A stretch of 64,000 nucleotides of DNA from Microbacterium invictum (GTDB taxonomy: Bacteria; Actinomycetota; Actinomycetes; Actinomycetales; Microbacteriaceae): contig NZ_JACIFH010000001.1 of NCBI RefSeq assembly GCF_014197265.1, forward strand, positions 2,170,001-2,234,000. Reading direction: 5' to 3'. Under the pieces are notes generated by a model. The model had not been told where the DNA came from. It made no database searches and worked only from the letters and a program-made list of their open reading frames with translations. Both the position numbers and the translations under genes were made by a program. Shown here piece after piece: positions 28,063-36,444 of this stretch; the stretch's first letter is position 1; each line of letters starts with the position of its first letter.

Positions 28063-29373
28063 TTACAGCGCTGCCGCCGTCTGCTCCAGCGTCATGACGA
28101 TGTCCTCGGGCGTGCCGGTGCCCGCCATGAGGTTGACGATGGCCTGGTTCAGCGGGGTGCCGAACGTCGGGCCGAGGTCGCTGTCCAGCCACAGCTGGAC
28201 ATACGACGATTCGGCCAGGGCCTCGGCGATGAGCTTGAGGCTCGGGTCGGTGACCGCGTCGATCGCGCCCGGGTGGGTCGGGATGCCGGCGCCGGTGGCT
28301 GCGTAGCGGGTCTGCACGTCCTCGCTGAGGATGTACTTGAGCAGCTCGACGGCCTCGTCGGGGGCGTCGGCGCTCACACCGAAGCCGTCTCCGCCACCCA
28401 TGGTGATGGTGGGGTCGCCGGCGGCGCCGGGGACGCTCACGAACGGGAACCAGCCCAGGAACTCGGGAACCTCAGCGTCGGGGGTAAGCGAACCGATCTG
28501 CCCCGCGTTCCAGTGCCCCATCAGCTCCATCGCCGCGTTGCCGTTGGCGACCATGCCGGCCGAGCTGTCGGCACCCTGCTGGCCCGACGTGGCGAGGAAG
28601 CCCTCGTTGAACGGCTCGGTGGCGACGAAGTCCTCGAGCATCTCGCCCGCCTCGACCCAGCACGGGTCGGTGAAGTCGAGCTCGGGGATGGCGGACTGCA
28701 GGGTGTCGGTCGAGCAGGCGGCGAGCGCGAACTGGTACCACCAGTGCGCGGCGGGCCAGAGGTCGGCCGCGCCGACGGCGATGGGCGCGGTACCGATCGC
28801 CTTGAGCTTCTCGTTCGCCTCTTCGAGCTCAGGAAGCGTCTCGGGAAGCGCTTCGATGCCGGCCTCGGCGAAGAGGTCCTTGTTGTACCAGAAGCCCTCG
28901 ATGCCGAAGGTGTAGGGCAGTGCGAACTGCTTGCCGTCGACCTGCCACGGCTTCACGGTGGCGCCGAGCTCGCCCGCCGTGTCGGCGGTCAGTTCGGTCA
29001 GATCCTTGAGATGCCCCGCTTCGGCCTGGGCGCGGACCTCGCCGCCCGGCCACACCATGAACACGTCCGGGGCGTCGCCGCTCTGCAGCGCGTTGGGGAT
29101 CAGGGTGCGCTGCAGGTCTTCGTTCTGATAGCCGGTGACCTCGACGGTGACACCCGGGTTGGCGTCTTCGAACTCGGCCGCGATGTCTTCCCACAGCCCC
29201 TTCTGCGGGTCGGTGGTGGCGTTGTGCCACCACGTGATCGTGACATCGTCGCCGGAGCTGCCGTTGTCGGTGGGTGCCGGGTCGCCGCCGCCGGTGCAGC
29301 CGGCCAGGGCGCCGATTCCGAGACCTGCGACCGCGATCACCGCGGACAGCCTCGTCATGCTGCGTCTGTTCAT
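28063..29373 (-). CDS. ABC transporter sugar-binding lipoprotein
   Basis: A 436-residue extracellular solute-binding protein, family 1. The lipoprotein signal is MNRRSMTRLSAVIAVAGLG followed by lipobox ALAGC (Cys at about residue 27), then a Gly/Ser/Asp-rich tether. The fold signature VTITWWHNATTDPQKGLWEDI and the FMVWPGGE segment fit CUT1 binding proteins. It is the first gene of the importer operon with two permeases and GH3. The start at 29373 sits just below a CGAAA operator box that overlaps the ribosome binding site (AAAGG). The sugar is probably xylo-oligosaccharide, an inference. Confidence 0.93.
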   Translation of the reverse strand: MNRRSMTRLSAVIAVAGLGIGALAGCTGGGDPAPTDNGSSGDDVTITWWHNATTDPQKGLWEDIAAEFEDANPGVTVEVTGYQNEDLQRTLIPNALQSGDAPDVFMVWPGGEVRAQAEAGHLKDLTELTADTAGELGATVKPWQVDGKQFALPYTFGIEGFWYNKDLFAEAGIEALPETLPELEEANEKLKAIGTAPIAVGAADLWPAAHWWYQFALAACSTDTLQSAIPELDFTDPCWVEAGEMLEDFVATEPFNEGFLATSGQQGADSSAGMVANGNAAMELMGHWNAGQIGSLTPDAEVPEFLGWFPFVSVPGAAGDPTITMGGGDGFGVSADAPDEAVELLKYILSEDVQTRYAATGAGIPTHPGAIDAVTDPSLKLIAEALAESSYVQLWLDSDLGPTFGTPLNQAIVNLMAGTGTPEDIVMTLEQTAAAL

Positions 29374-29385
29374 CTTCGAACCTTT

Positions 29386-29396
29386 CGAAACTTTCG
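29386..29396. promoter_or_regulatory. CGAAACTTTCG operator upstream of the sugar-binding protein
   Basis: A perfect palindrome-type box lies 12 bases upstream of the ATG, flanked by further TTCGAA half-sites (29375-29381) and TGTCGAAATG (29404-29413). Binding here would block translation-initiation-region transcription. The sequence equals the box type described upstream of actinomycete xylanase genes and resembles those at 17956-18019 and 19287-19308, so the LacI protein at 18081 is the likely binder. Confidence 0.65.
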
Positions 29397-29494
29397 ACCG
29401 GGTTGTCGAAATGTGATTGGGCGCCTTCAGGATACGGGTCGCGCCTTTTGAGGTCAAGCCCAACAAATATGGCTCAACCGCTAGAGTTGTCCGG

Positions 29495-30712
29495 GTGAGT
29501 CAGCAGGTACGCACCGTCGAGTCCGTTCGCCGCACCAACCTCGCGCATCTGCTGCGCACGGTGCACCTTCACGGGCCGCAATCGCGTGCCGCACTCACCG
29601 AGCAGACCGGGCTCAACCGCTCCACGATCGCCGACCTGGTCGCCGAACTCGGGCGGCTCGGCTACGTCGAAGAGCACAGTCCCGGGCCGTCCGGACTGGT
29701 CGGGCGGCCCTCCCCCGTCGTGGCCATCGATCCGCGGGTGGTCGCCATCGCGGTCAACCCCGAAGTCGATGCGCTCGAGATCGCCGCCGTGGGCCTCGAC
29801 CGCGGCATCCGCGTCGCCGAACGCCTCAGGCAGGACGACCTGCTCACTCCCGCCGAGACCGCCCGCCTGGTCGCCGAGTGCATCGGCCGGTGGCGGGGCG
29901 GCGTCCTCAGCGAGGCGCGCATCGTCGCCGTCGGACTCGCCGTCCCGGGTCTGGTGCGCGCCGCCGACGGCATGGTGCGCAACGCCCCGCACCTGAAGTG
30001 GATCGACGAACCGCTGCACGACGTGGTGGCCGATGCCACCGGCCTGCCGGTCGTCATCGGCAACGACGCGTCGCTCGGCGCGCTGGCCGAGCATCTGTTC
30101 GGCGCGGCGCGCGGGCACGACGACGTCATCTACCTCAACGGCGGTGCGAGCGGCATCGGCGGTGGGCTGATCGTGAACGGGATGCCGGTGGGCGGCGTCG
30201 GCGGCTACGCCGGCGAGTTCGGGCAGAACCGTCCCGGCATCGCCACGTTCGCCGACCGCCGTGCACGCGACGGCGTGCTCGAGGACGAGGTGAGCCGTTC
30301 GCGGCTGTTGTCGGCGGTGGGCCTCACCCGCGCCGACGACCGCGAACTCGCCGCCGCCCTGGCCGCCGCCACCGCACCGGACGCGACGGCTGAGATCGCG
30401 CGGGAGCGCTCGATCCTGGCGACGGCACTCGCGAATGCGGTCAATGTGCTCAACCCCTCGGTCGTCGTGCTCGGCGGATTCCTCGGCATCCTCGCCGAGC
30501 TCGACGTGGACGGGCTCGCGCAGGCGGTCGCAGCGCATTCGATGCCGGCGTGCGCGGAAGACCTGCAGATCCGGTCGGCAGAGCTGGCCGGAGACCGGCT
30601 GCTGATCGGCGCGGCCGAAGCGGCGTTCGAAGCCGCACTGTCGGACCCGGCCGGGTTCAGCGCGGACCCGGGCGGGTTCAGCGCGGACCCGGGCGCACCG
30701 TCAGATCGCTGA
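29495..30712 (+). CDS. ROK-family transcriptional regulator
   Basis: A 405-residue ROK repressor. An N-terminal winged helix (about 12-70, SRAALTEQTGLNRSTIADLVAELGRLGYV) is followed by the sugar-kinase-like ROK domain with VGLAVPGLVRAADG, VVIGNDASLGALAEHLFGAARG and YLNGGASGIGGGLIVNG. ROK regulators such as XylR respond to sugars; here it is divergent from the xylan-type importer. The start is GTG at 29495; a TAGAGT element seven bases upstream suggests a leaderless transcript. The extreme C-terminus carries a duplicated GFSADPG segment and overlaps the convergent SDR gene by 35 bases. Confidence 0.9.
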   Translation: MSQQVRTVESVRRTNLAHLLRTVHLHGPQSRAALTEQTGLNRSTIADLVAELGRLGYVEEHSPGPSGLVGRPSPVVAIDPRVVAIAVNPEVDALEIAAVGLDRGIRVAERLRQDDLLTPAETARLVAECIGRWRGGVLSEARIVAVGLAVPGLVRAADGMVRNAPHLKWIDEPLHDVVADATGLPVVIGNDASLGALAEHLFGAARGHDDVIYLNGGASGIGGGLIVNGMPVGGVGGYAGEFGQNRPGIATFADRRARDGVLEDEVSRSRLLSAVGLTRADDRELAAALAAATAPDATAEIARERSILATALANAVNVLNPSVVVLGGFLGILAELDVDGLAQAVAAHSMPACAEDLQIRSAELAGDRLLIGAAEAAFEAALSDPAGFSADPGGFSADPGAPSDR

Positions 30713-31373
30713 TGACCGCATCGCGGGGCAGGTCGAGCGCGGTCAGGATGCCGGTGGCGACCGACTCCGCGTCGATGTACGCCGACGGGTCGTAGTCGCG
30801 TCCCTCCTGCTCGTGCACCTTCGCCTGCATCGGCGTCGCCGTGCGGCCCGGGTAGACGGTCGTGACCCGCACGCCGTGCGGCGCCTCCTCGCCGCGCAGC
30901 GCATCGGCGAGCGCCTTGAGCCCGTGCTTGGACGCGCCGTACGCCGCCCACTCGGGGTGGGCGTTGAGGCCTGCGCCGGAGTTGACGAACAGCACCTGGC
31001 CGCGTGCCGCGCGGACGCGCGGCAGCACGACGCGGGTCAGCTCGGCGGGGGCGACGAGGTTGACGGTGAGCTGGCTCGTCCAGGCCTCGAGCGGAAGGTC
31101 GGCGACGGTGCCGAGGTCGACGATCCCGGCGGCGTGGATCACCGAGTCGATCGCATCGGGCAGGCCGGCCGCGGCCACGGCATCCACTATCGCATCAGGG
31201 TTTCCCAGGTCGGCGACCACCGGGATCGATCCGGGGAATCCTGCGGTGAGCTCGGCGGCGCGGGCGGTGTCGCGGGCGACCAGGATGAGCCGGTCGCCGC
31301 GGGCGGACAGGCGCTGCGCGACCGCGTGGCCGATGCCTGAGCCGGCGCCGGTGAGCAAGTGGATCTGGGTCAT
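30678..31373 (-). CDS. Short-chain dehydrogenase/reductase (SDR)
   Basis: A 231-residue classical SDR. The cofactor motif is LLTGAGSGIG (7-16), NAG-type segment HAAGIVD (80-86), catalytic S132, Y145 and K149 (YGASKHG). VARD after beta strand 2 suggests NADPH preference through the Arg. The substrate cannot be predicted. The ATG at 31373 follows GAGAGGATGGCAGC. Its last 35 bases overlap the end of the ROK gene on the other strand. Confidence 0.93.
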   Translation of the reverse strand: MTQIHLLTGAGSGIGHAVAQRLSARGDRLILVARDTARAAELTAGFPGSIPVVADLGNPDAIVDAVAAAGLPDAIDSVIHAAGIVDLGTVADLPLEAWTSQLTVNLVAPAELTRVVLPRVRAARGQVLFVNSGAGLNAHPEWAAYGASKHGLKALADALRGEEAPHGVRVTTVYPGRTATPMQAKVHEQEGRDYDPSAYIDAESVATGILTALDLPRDAVISDLTVRPGPR

Positions 31374-31429
31374 GCTGCCATCCTCTCAATCCCCGGGCGG
31401 GGGCGGGACCGTCGGCGGGCCACCGCTGC

Positions 31430-31485
31430 CGCTCAGCAGTCGCTTGATGCCAATGCACTACGGCCGAACTGTGCTCAGGCGACTG
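31430..31485. repeat. 56-bp structured element, copy 2
   Basis: Begins CGCTCAGCAGTCGCTT and ends GCGACTG, with CAGTCGC (31437) and GCGACTG (31479-31485) as inverted ends. It matches the copy at 23661-23716 in length and in the ACTGTGC block. It lies in the gap between the SDR start and the GIY-YIG gene, about 30 bases upstream of the latter. Confidence 0.6.
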
Positions 31486-31518
31486 CCGGATGTCGGCGCC
31501 CGGGCGTAGCCTGCGCGG

Positions 31519-31944
31519 GTGACGACGATCGGAGCACTGCCGGCGCCGTGCCGGCTGTGCGGGTGCACCGACGGCGTGCGGCGGTCAGACGGCTGGCGCT
31601 GCGCGGTGTGCGAGTGGCGCGTGGGCGACGTCCCCGATCCCGAGCTGCCCCTGCCGCGCGTGGACGTCGTGTACTACCTGCGCTACGCAGCGCGCGTGAA
31701 GATCGGCACCTCGACGAACCCCCGGCAGCGCCTGGGCGCGATCTGGCACGACGAGCTGCTCGCCTTCGAGCCGGGCGGGCGCGCCCTCGAGCACGAGCGC
31801 CATCAGCAGTTCGCCGACCTGCGTGAGGGTGGCGAATGGTTCCGCGCCGCGCCCGAGCTGCTCGCGCACGCGGCGACGCTGGCGAACGGCGTGGACCCGT
31901 GGCACACCTACGCGCGGTGGTTCAGCGCCGCATTGAGCCGATGA
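31519..31944 (+). CDS. GIY-YIG nuclease-like protein with N-terminal Cys cluster
   Basis: A 141-residue protein. The N-terminus has C11-x2-C14 and C28-x2-C31 (PCRLCGC, RCAVCEW), a likely zinc ribbon. The rest resembles the GIY-YIG/T5orf172 fold: VVYYLRYAARVKIGTSTNPRQRLGAI, where YYL and KIG replace GIY and YIG and R69-type Arg (NPRQR) is conserved, with a C-terminal Glu (REGGEWF). Such proteins may bind or nick DNA; activity is unproven. The start is GTG at 31519, with TAGCCT seven bases upstream, probably leaderless. It stands alone. Confidence 0.75.
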   Translation: MTTIGALPAPCRLCGCTDGVRRSDGWRCAVCEWRVGDVPDPELPLPRVDVVYYLRYAARVKIGTSTNPRQRLGAIWHDELLAFEPGGRALEHERHQQFADLREGGEWFRAAPELLAHAATLANGVDPWHTYARWFSAALSR

Positions 31945-31966
31945 CCCGGCGAGCGATCACTCCCTG

Positions 31967-32506
31967 CTACGGGATGCGGGTCTCGTGCACCGCAGAGGTC
32001 AGCGACGTGCCGTTCAGATCGACGTACAGCGTGCGCTCGGTCACCGAGACCGTGGCCGTGTTGCGACGCTCCAGGGCGGGCACGGCCGCGTCGATGAACC
32101 CGGGGTCGAAGCTGTACACCGCGATGTCGTCAGCGCGGTGGATCGTCTTGCTGGCCCACGCCGCGACCACCTTGAGCGGGTCTCGGTGCGTGTAGACGAC
32201 GGTGCGGTCGGCGAGCTTGCTGCCGTAGTGCAGCCGGGTCGCATCGGGTGCGCCCACCTCGATCCATGCGGTGACGCGGCCGGTCAGGTCGCGCACCAGC
32301 ACGGCCGGCTCGTCGGTCGACGAGATCCCGCCGCTGAAGCCGATCCCCTCCTCGTACTCGAGGCAGTACGCGAGGACCCGCGTCAGCATGTACGCATCGG
32401 TCTCGGATGGATGCCGGGCGACCCGCAGCATGAGCTCGTCGTAGACCCCGCGATCGACGTCCGCCAGCTGGATCGCGAACGTGTGGATCTGCGCACCGGT
32501 GGCCAT
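31967..32506 (-). CDS. YaeQ family protein
   Basis: A 179-residue protein, the normal size for YaeQ. Conserved stretches include FAIQLADVDRGVYDELMLRVARHPSETDAYMLTRVLAYCLEY, here spread over residues 9-50, and WIEVGAPDATRLHYGSKLADR. The fold resembles PD-(D/E)XK nucleases, but the molecular role of YaeQ is not settled. The ATG at 32506 is used. It lies between the GIY-YIG gene (convergent, 22 bases apart) and the nucleoside hydrolase. Confidence 0.9.
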   Translation of the reverse strand: MATGAQIHTFAIQLADVDRGVYDELMLRVARHPSETDAYMLTRVLAYCLEYEEGIGFSGGISSTDEPAVLVRDLTGRVTAWIEVGAPDATRLHYGSKLADRTVVYTHRDPLKVVAAWASKTIHRADDIAVYSFDPGFIDAAVPALERRNTATVSVTERTLYVDLNGTSLTSAVHETRIP

Positions 32507-32550
32507 GACGATCGAGCCTACGCGGCTTCGCCGTGCCCACTGGCGCCCCG

Positions 32551-33489
32551 CTACCTCAGCCGCGCGAGCGCCTCCCCGACCGACTCCCAGAACCGGTCGA
32601 CGTCGAGGTCCGTCGCCACCCACGCGTTCGGCTCACGGTCGAGCACCCCGTCGAGGTCGACGCTGGTCGCACCGACGGTCTCGACGCCGGTGAGTTCGAC
32701 GTCCAGCCGGGTGCGCACCCGTCGCACGACAGTGGGCTCGGCCACTGCGGCGACGGCCACGGGATCGTGCAACGGGCCATCGGGCAGGCCGAACACCTCG
32801 CCGTTTGTCCGGCAGAAGAAGTCGAGCAGCTCGTCGCCGAATGCCGCCGTCGCGGTGCCGGCGGCAGCGAGCTGCTCGCGCACGGCGGGCGTGACGAGGG
32901 CGGCGTGCGTCACGTTGAGTCCGATCATCGTGAAGTGGATGCCGGTCTCGAGCACGACCGCGAGAGCATCGGGGTCGACCCACGCGTTGAACTCCGCGTA
33001 GGGCGTCACGTTGCCCCGTTCGGTCGAGCCGCCCATCCACACGATCTCGCGGATCAGCGGCCAGGCTTCTGCGTGGTCGCGCAGCAGGATCGCGACATTG
33101 GTCAGCGGACCGGTCGCGATGACGGTGACCGGTTCGCCGGCCTCGCGCAGCACGTCCATCATCAGCTCGGTCGCGGTGCGCGGGTCGAGCGGCACGGTCG
33201 GCTCGGGCAGCTCCGGCCCGCCGAGGCCGTTCTCGCCGTGGATCCACTCGGCCGTCTGCAGTGCGCGCCCGAGCGGTCCGACGGCACCGGCCGCGACCGG
33301 CACATCCTCGACGCCCGCGACGCTCAGCGCGATGCGCGCATTGCGACTCGTGTGCTCCAGCGGCACGTTGCCGCCCACCGTGGTCACCGCCCGCAGGTCG
33401 AGTGCGGGGTGGCCCGCGGCGAGCCACAGCGCGAAGACGTCGTCGTGCCCCGGGTCGCAGTCGATGATGATCGGGATGCCGGTGCTCAT
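32551..33489 (-). CDS. Nucleoside hydrolase (inosine/uridine-preferring family)
   Basis: A 312-residue enzyme that cleaves the N-glycosidic bond of ribonucleosides for base and ribose salvage. The calcium-binding Asp cluster IIIDCDPGHDD (D10, D12, D16, D17) opens the protein; VIATGPLTNVA, GGSTERGNVTPYAEFNAWVDP and LHDPVAVA follow, the last with the catalytic-site His-Asp pair. Cytoplasmic, tetramer or dimer in the family. Start ATG at 33489. It is followed by YaeQ in the same direction, 44 bases on. Confidence 0.94.
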   Translation of the reverse strand: MSTGIPIIIDCDPGHDDVFALWLAAGHPALDLRAVTTVGGNVPLEHTSRNARIALSVAGVEDVPVAAGAVGPLGRALQTAEWIHGENGLGGPELPEPTVPLDPRTATELMMDVLREAGEPVTVIATGPLTNVAILLRDHAEAWPLIREIVWMGGSTERGNVTPYAEFNAWVDPDALAVVLETGIHFTMIGLNVTHAALVTPAVREQLAAAGTATAAFGDELLDFFCRTNGEVFGLPDGPLHDPVAVAAVAEPTVVRRVRTRLDVELTGVETVGATSVDLDGVLDREPNAWVATDLDVDRFWESVGEALARLR

Positions 33490-33530
33490 GACTCCATCAT
33501 GGCCCGCACACCCGGCAATGTGACCTCGGG

Positions 33531-35186
33531 CTATCGCCGCGGGCGCGCACCCCGGCCGGCAGGCTTCCCGCCGGCCGCGACGGTGCCCTCGCTCCCCGCG
33601 CGCTCCGCCGAATCGTCGTCGTGGTCGATGATGAGCTGTCCCTCGCTGATCGCATCGGGGGCGATATCGCGCTCGATGGTGGTCTTCAGCGGCACCTCGC
33701 GGATGAAGCAGAACAGGATGAGGCCGATGATCGCGAGCGGCGCCATCCACAGGAACAGCGGGGTGAGCGCGTCGTTGTAGCCGTGGACCAGGATGGAGTG
33801 CAGCTCATCGGGCAGGTCGAGCAGGCTGTGCGGGGTGAGCGAGCCGATATCGCCCACCTGTGCTGCCGCACCCTCGGGCAGGCGTTCGCCGAGGATGCTG
33901 ATGAGCCGCACGGTGAACAGGCTGCCGATGACGGCGCTGCCCAGCGACGCGCCGATCTGCCGGAAGAAGTTGTTCGCCGCGGTGGCGGTGCCCACCATGC
34001 GGCCCGGGAACGAGTTCTGCACGATGAGCACGAGGATCTGCATGTTGGCGCCGAGGCCCATGCCCATTACGGCGATGTAGCAGCAGAACTGCCACAGCGG
34101 CGTCTCGGGGGTGATGGTCCCCAACAGCACCAGCGCGATCGCGAGGGCGGCGGCGCCGGCGATCGGCATCCACTTGTACCGGCCGTATCTGCTGACGAGC
34201 CAGCCCGTCCCGAGCGACGAGAGGAGCATCGCCCCCATCATCGGCACCATCAGCAGTCCGGCGACGGTCGCGTCGGCGCCGAAGGTCATCTGCAGGTGGG
34301 TGGGGAGGTAGCCGATGACGCCGAACATCGTCACGCCCACGAGCAGACCGCCGAAGGTCGCGAGATTGAAGTTGCGGTCGCGGAACAGCGCCGGCGGGAT
34401 GATCGGCTCGGCGGCACGGCGCTCGGCGAACACGAACAGCACCGACAGCACGATGGTCGCGGCGATCAGGCCCAGGATGACGGGCGAATTCCAGGCGTAG
34501 TCGTTGCCGCCCCACGACGCCACGAGGATGAGACTCGCGGTCGCACCGGCGAGGGTCATCATGCCGAACACGTCGATCTTCGGCCGGGAGGTGCCCTTCG
34601 GCAGGTGCAGCAGAGTGATCGCGGCGATGAGGGCGACGATGCCCAGCGGAACGTTCATCCAGAACGTCCAGCGCCAGTCGACCTGCTCGGTGAGCCATCC
34701 GCCCAACAGGGGCCCGGCGACCGACGACACCGCGAACACCGCGCCCATGATGCCCATGTACTTGCCGCGCTCGCGGGCGGGGACGACATCGGCGATGATC
34801 GCCTGCGACAGGATGATCAGGCCGCCGCCGCCGAGCCCTTGCACGACGCGGGCAGCGATCAGCACGCCCATGTCGGGGGCGAGGGCGCCGATGACCGACC
34901 CGGCGATGAACAGCAGGATCGCCGCGATGAGCGGCGTCTTGCGCCCGATGAGGTCGCTCATCTTGCCGTAGATCGGCATCATGATCGTCGAGGCCAGGAT
35001 GTAGGCCGTCATGACCCACAGCATCTGGTCGACGCCGCCGAGCTCTCCCACCATCGTCGGCATGGCTGCGCTGAGCACCGTCTGGCTGAGCGAAGCGAGG
35101 AGCATCGCGAGGATCAGGCCGATGAACAGGAGAATGATCCCGCGGCGGGTCTCGTGGGACTGCGGGCGTGGCGACGTGGCGGTCAT
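33531..35186 (-). CDS. MFS drug efflux transporter, DHA2 (14-helix) family
   Basis: A 551-residue exporter with about 14 membrane helices. Motif A-like GKMSDLIGRKTPL (about 73-85) and motif C-like segment AVSSVAGPLLGGWLTEQVDWRWTFWMNVP identify the EmrB/QacA group, which exports drugs using the proton gradient. The C-terminal 50 residues are hydrophilic and charged. It overlaps the TetR stop by four bases (ATGA), so it is the direct target of that regulator. Substrate unknown. Confidence 0.93.
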   Translation of the reverse strand: MTATSPRPQSHETRRGIILLFIGLILAMLLASLSQTVLSAAMPTMVGELGGVDQMLWVMTAYILASTIMMPIYGKMSDLIGRKTPLIAAILLFIAGSVIGALAPDMGVLIAARVVQGLGGGGLIILSQAIIADVVPARERGKYMGIMGAVFAVSSVAGPLLGGWLTEQVDWRWTFWMNVPLGIVALIAAITLLHLPKGTSRPKIDVFGMMTLAGATASLILVASWGGNDYAWNSPVILGLIAATIVLSVLFVFAERRAAEPIIPPALFRDRNFNLATFGGLLVGVTMFGVIGYLPTHLQMTFGADATVAGLLMVPMMGAMLLSSLGTGWLVSRYGRYKWMPIAGAAALAIALVLLGTITPETPLWQFCCYIAVMGMGLGANMQILVLIVQNSFPGRMVGTATAANNFFRQIGASLGSAVIGSLFTVRLISILGERLPEGAAAQVGDIGSLTPHSLLDLPDELHSILVHGYNDALTPLFLWMAPLAIIGLILFCFIREVPLKTTIERDIAPDAISEGQLIIDHDDDSAERAGSEGTVAAGGKPAGRGARPRR

Positions 35187-35812
35187 GGCAGGGTGCGGAG
35201 GACCTCTCGGAGCGTGTGCAGGCTCTCGTCGAGCCTGCTGAGGACATCGGCGGGCTGGCCGCCGTGTTCGATGGTCTTGCGGATGCTGAGGCGCAGCGCG
35301 CCGGAGCAGGTCATCACGAGGATCTCGGCAGCCGCGTCGATGTCGTCGAGGTGGCTGAAGTCGCCGGCGGTGCGCATCCGCTCGGCCACCGCCGTGGCAG
35401 TGCGCTGCTCGACGCCGTGCATCCGCACCCACTGCCGCTGGATCAGGTAGGGATACTGCACGATCAGCGACCGGCGCTGTGCCACCAGGTCGTCGTCGTC
35501 GGGTGTGTAGACGCCCAGCAGCAGTCGCGACAGGTCGCTGATCAGATCGCCGGATGCCGCGGTGCGGAACTCGTCGAGCTCGGCGTCGCTGGGCAGGCCC
35601 TCGTGGAGCCCGACGATCGCGTCTTCTTTGGTCGGGTAGTAGTTGAAGAAGGTGCGCACCGAGATGTCGGCCCGGTCGCTGATCGCGGCGACGGTGGCTC
35701 CGTCGGGGCCGTGTTCGAGAGCGAGGTCGACGGCGGCGCGGTGGATGGCGTTGCGCGTCTCGCGCTGCTTGCGTGCCCGCAGTCCCTCGTTCTCCCTCGC
35801 GCCCGCACTCAT
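35183..35812 (-). CDS. TetR-family transcriptional regulator
   Basis: A 209-residue TetR repressor. The helix-turn-helix (about residues 20-60) reads GATVAAISDRADISVRTFFNYYPTKEDAIVG, the classical TetR signature. The C-terminal ligand domain is helical and unspecific. It is translationally coupled to the DHA2 exporter and most likely represses the pair until a toxic substrate binds. Start ATG at 35812 is taken, since an upstream in-frame ATG (35845) would lie within the operator. Confidence 0.93.
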   Translation of the reverse strand: MSAGARENEGLRARKQRETRNAIHRAAVDLALEHGPDGATVAAISDRADISVRTFFNYYPTKEDAIVGLHEGLPSDAELDEFRTAASGDLISDLSRLLLGVYTPDDDDLVAQRRSLIVQYPYLIQRQWVRMHGVEQRTATAVAERMRTAGDFSHLDDIDAAAEILVMTCSGALRLSIRKTIEHGGQPADVLSRLDESLHTLREVLRTLP

Positions 35813-35823
35813 CCGGCAATTAT

Positions 35824-35852
35824 TGCACGTCATGCATTTCTGCACGACTGCA
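35824..35852. promoter_or_regulatory. Duplicated TGCACG...TGCA operator of the TetR-exporter operon
   Basis: Two similar palindromic sites in tandem, TGCACGTCATGCA (35824-35836) and TGCACGACTGCA (35841-35852), 17 bases apart centre to centre, begin 11 bases upstream of the TetR start. Spacing of TetR sites on one promoter suggests two bound dimers. Assignment to this TetR is by position. Confidence 0.6.
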
Positions 35853-35907
35853 AATAGTCGCGCCCGAGATGCTCGCGGTCACCCAGACCCTGCAGAGCCG
35901 GCCATGA

Positions 35908-36294
35908 TCACCGCTCCTGGACGATCATCCAGCGGTGACCGCTCGGGTCGATGATCGTCCCGACGAGACGGTCGTCGTCGGGGTCCGGCTCCCGCGTCAC
36001 CGTCGCGCCGGCCGCGCGCACACGCGCCAGCGCGGCCGCACAGTCATCCACCTCGATGACCAGCGACATGGGCGCCCCTCGTCCGGCAGCCGGCGGTTCG
36101 ACGCCGTAATCCGGGTAGCTCTCCGACAGGAAGACGAGGCTCTCGCCGATCGCGAACTCGGCGTGGCCGATCCGGCCATCGCTGTCCACCCACGGATCAC
36201 CGCGCATCTCCGCGCCCAGCGCCTCGACGTACCAGGCGAGTGCCGCACGCCCATCCGCCACACAGAGATACGGGGTGACCGACTGCTCAGTCAT
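35908..36294 (-). CDS. VOC (glyoxalase/bleomycin-resistance) family protein
   Basis: A 128-residue vicinal-oxygen-chelate protein of the PhnB-like type: VTPYLCVADGRAALAWYVEALGAE at the start, GHAEFAIGESLVFLSESYPD in the middle and GTIIDPSGHRWMIVQE at the end. The fold binds metal and small ligands; function ranges from isomerases to drug binding and cannot be fixed here. The ATG at 36294 is used. Its promoter region is shared with the divergent PadR operon. Confidence 0.9.
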   Translation of the reverse strand: MTEQSVTPYLCVADGRAALAWYVEALGAEMRGDPWVDSDGRIGHAEFAIGESLVFLSESYPDYGVEPPAAGRGAPMSLVIEVDDCAAALARVRAAGATVTREPDPDDDRLVGTIIDPSGHRWMIVQER

Positions 36295-36401
36295 GGCGCT
36301 CAGGGTACGCCGGTTCAGCCACGGCATCCACACCCGGTGACTGTGAGCGTCCAGAGCCCCGCACAGTCCGGCATCCACTATTCGGTCTTGCTAGGTACCG
36401 G

Positions 36402-36443
36402 TACTCGGTGTTACCGTCTACCGGTAATCAGTATCACCGAGTA
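36402..36443. promoter_or_regulatory. Nested palindromic operator of the PadR operon
   Basis: TACTCGGTG (36402-36410) and CACCGAGTA (36435-36443) are perfect inverted arms. Inside lies a second perfect pair, TTACCG (36411-36416) and CGGTAA (36422-36427). The outer arm ends one base before the PadR start codon. PadR regulators repress their own operons from such palindromes; binding here would cover the promoter and start site. Confidence 0.7.
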
Positions 36444-36444
36444 G

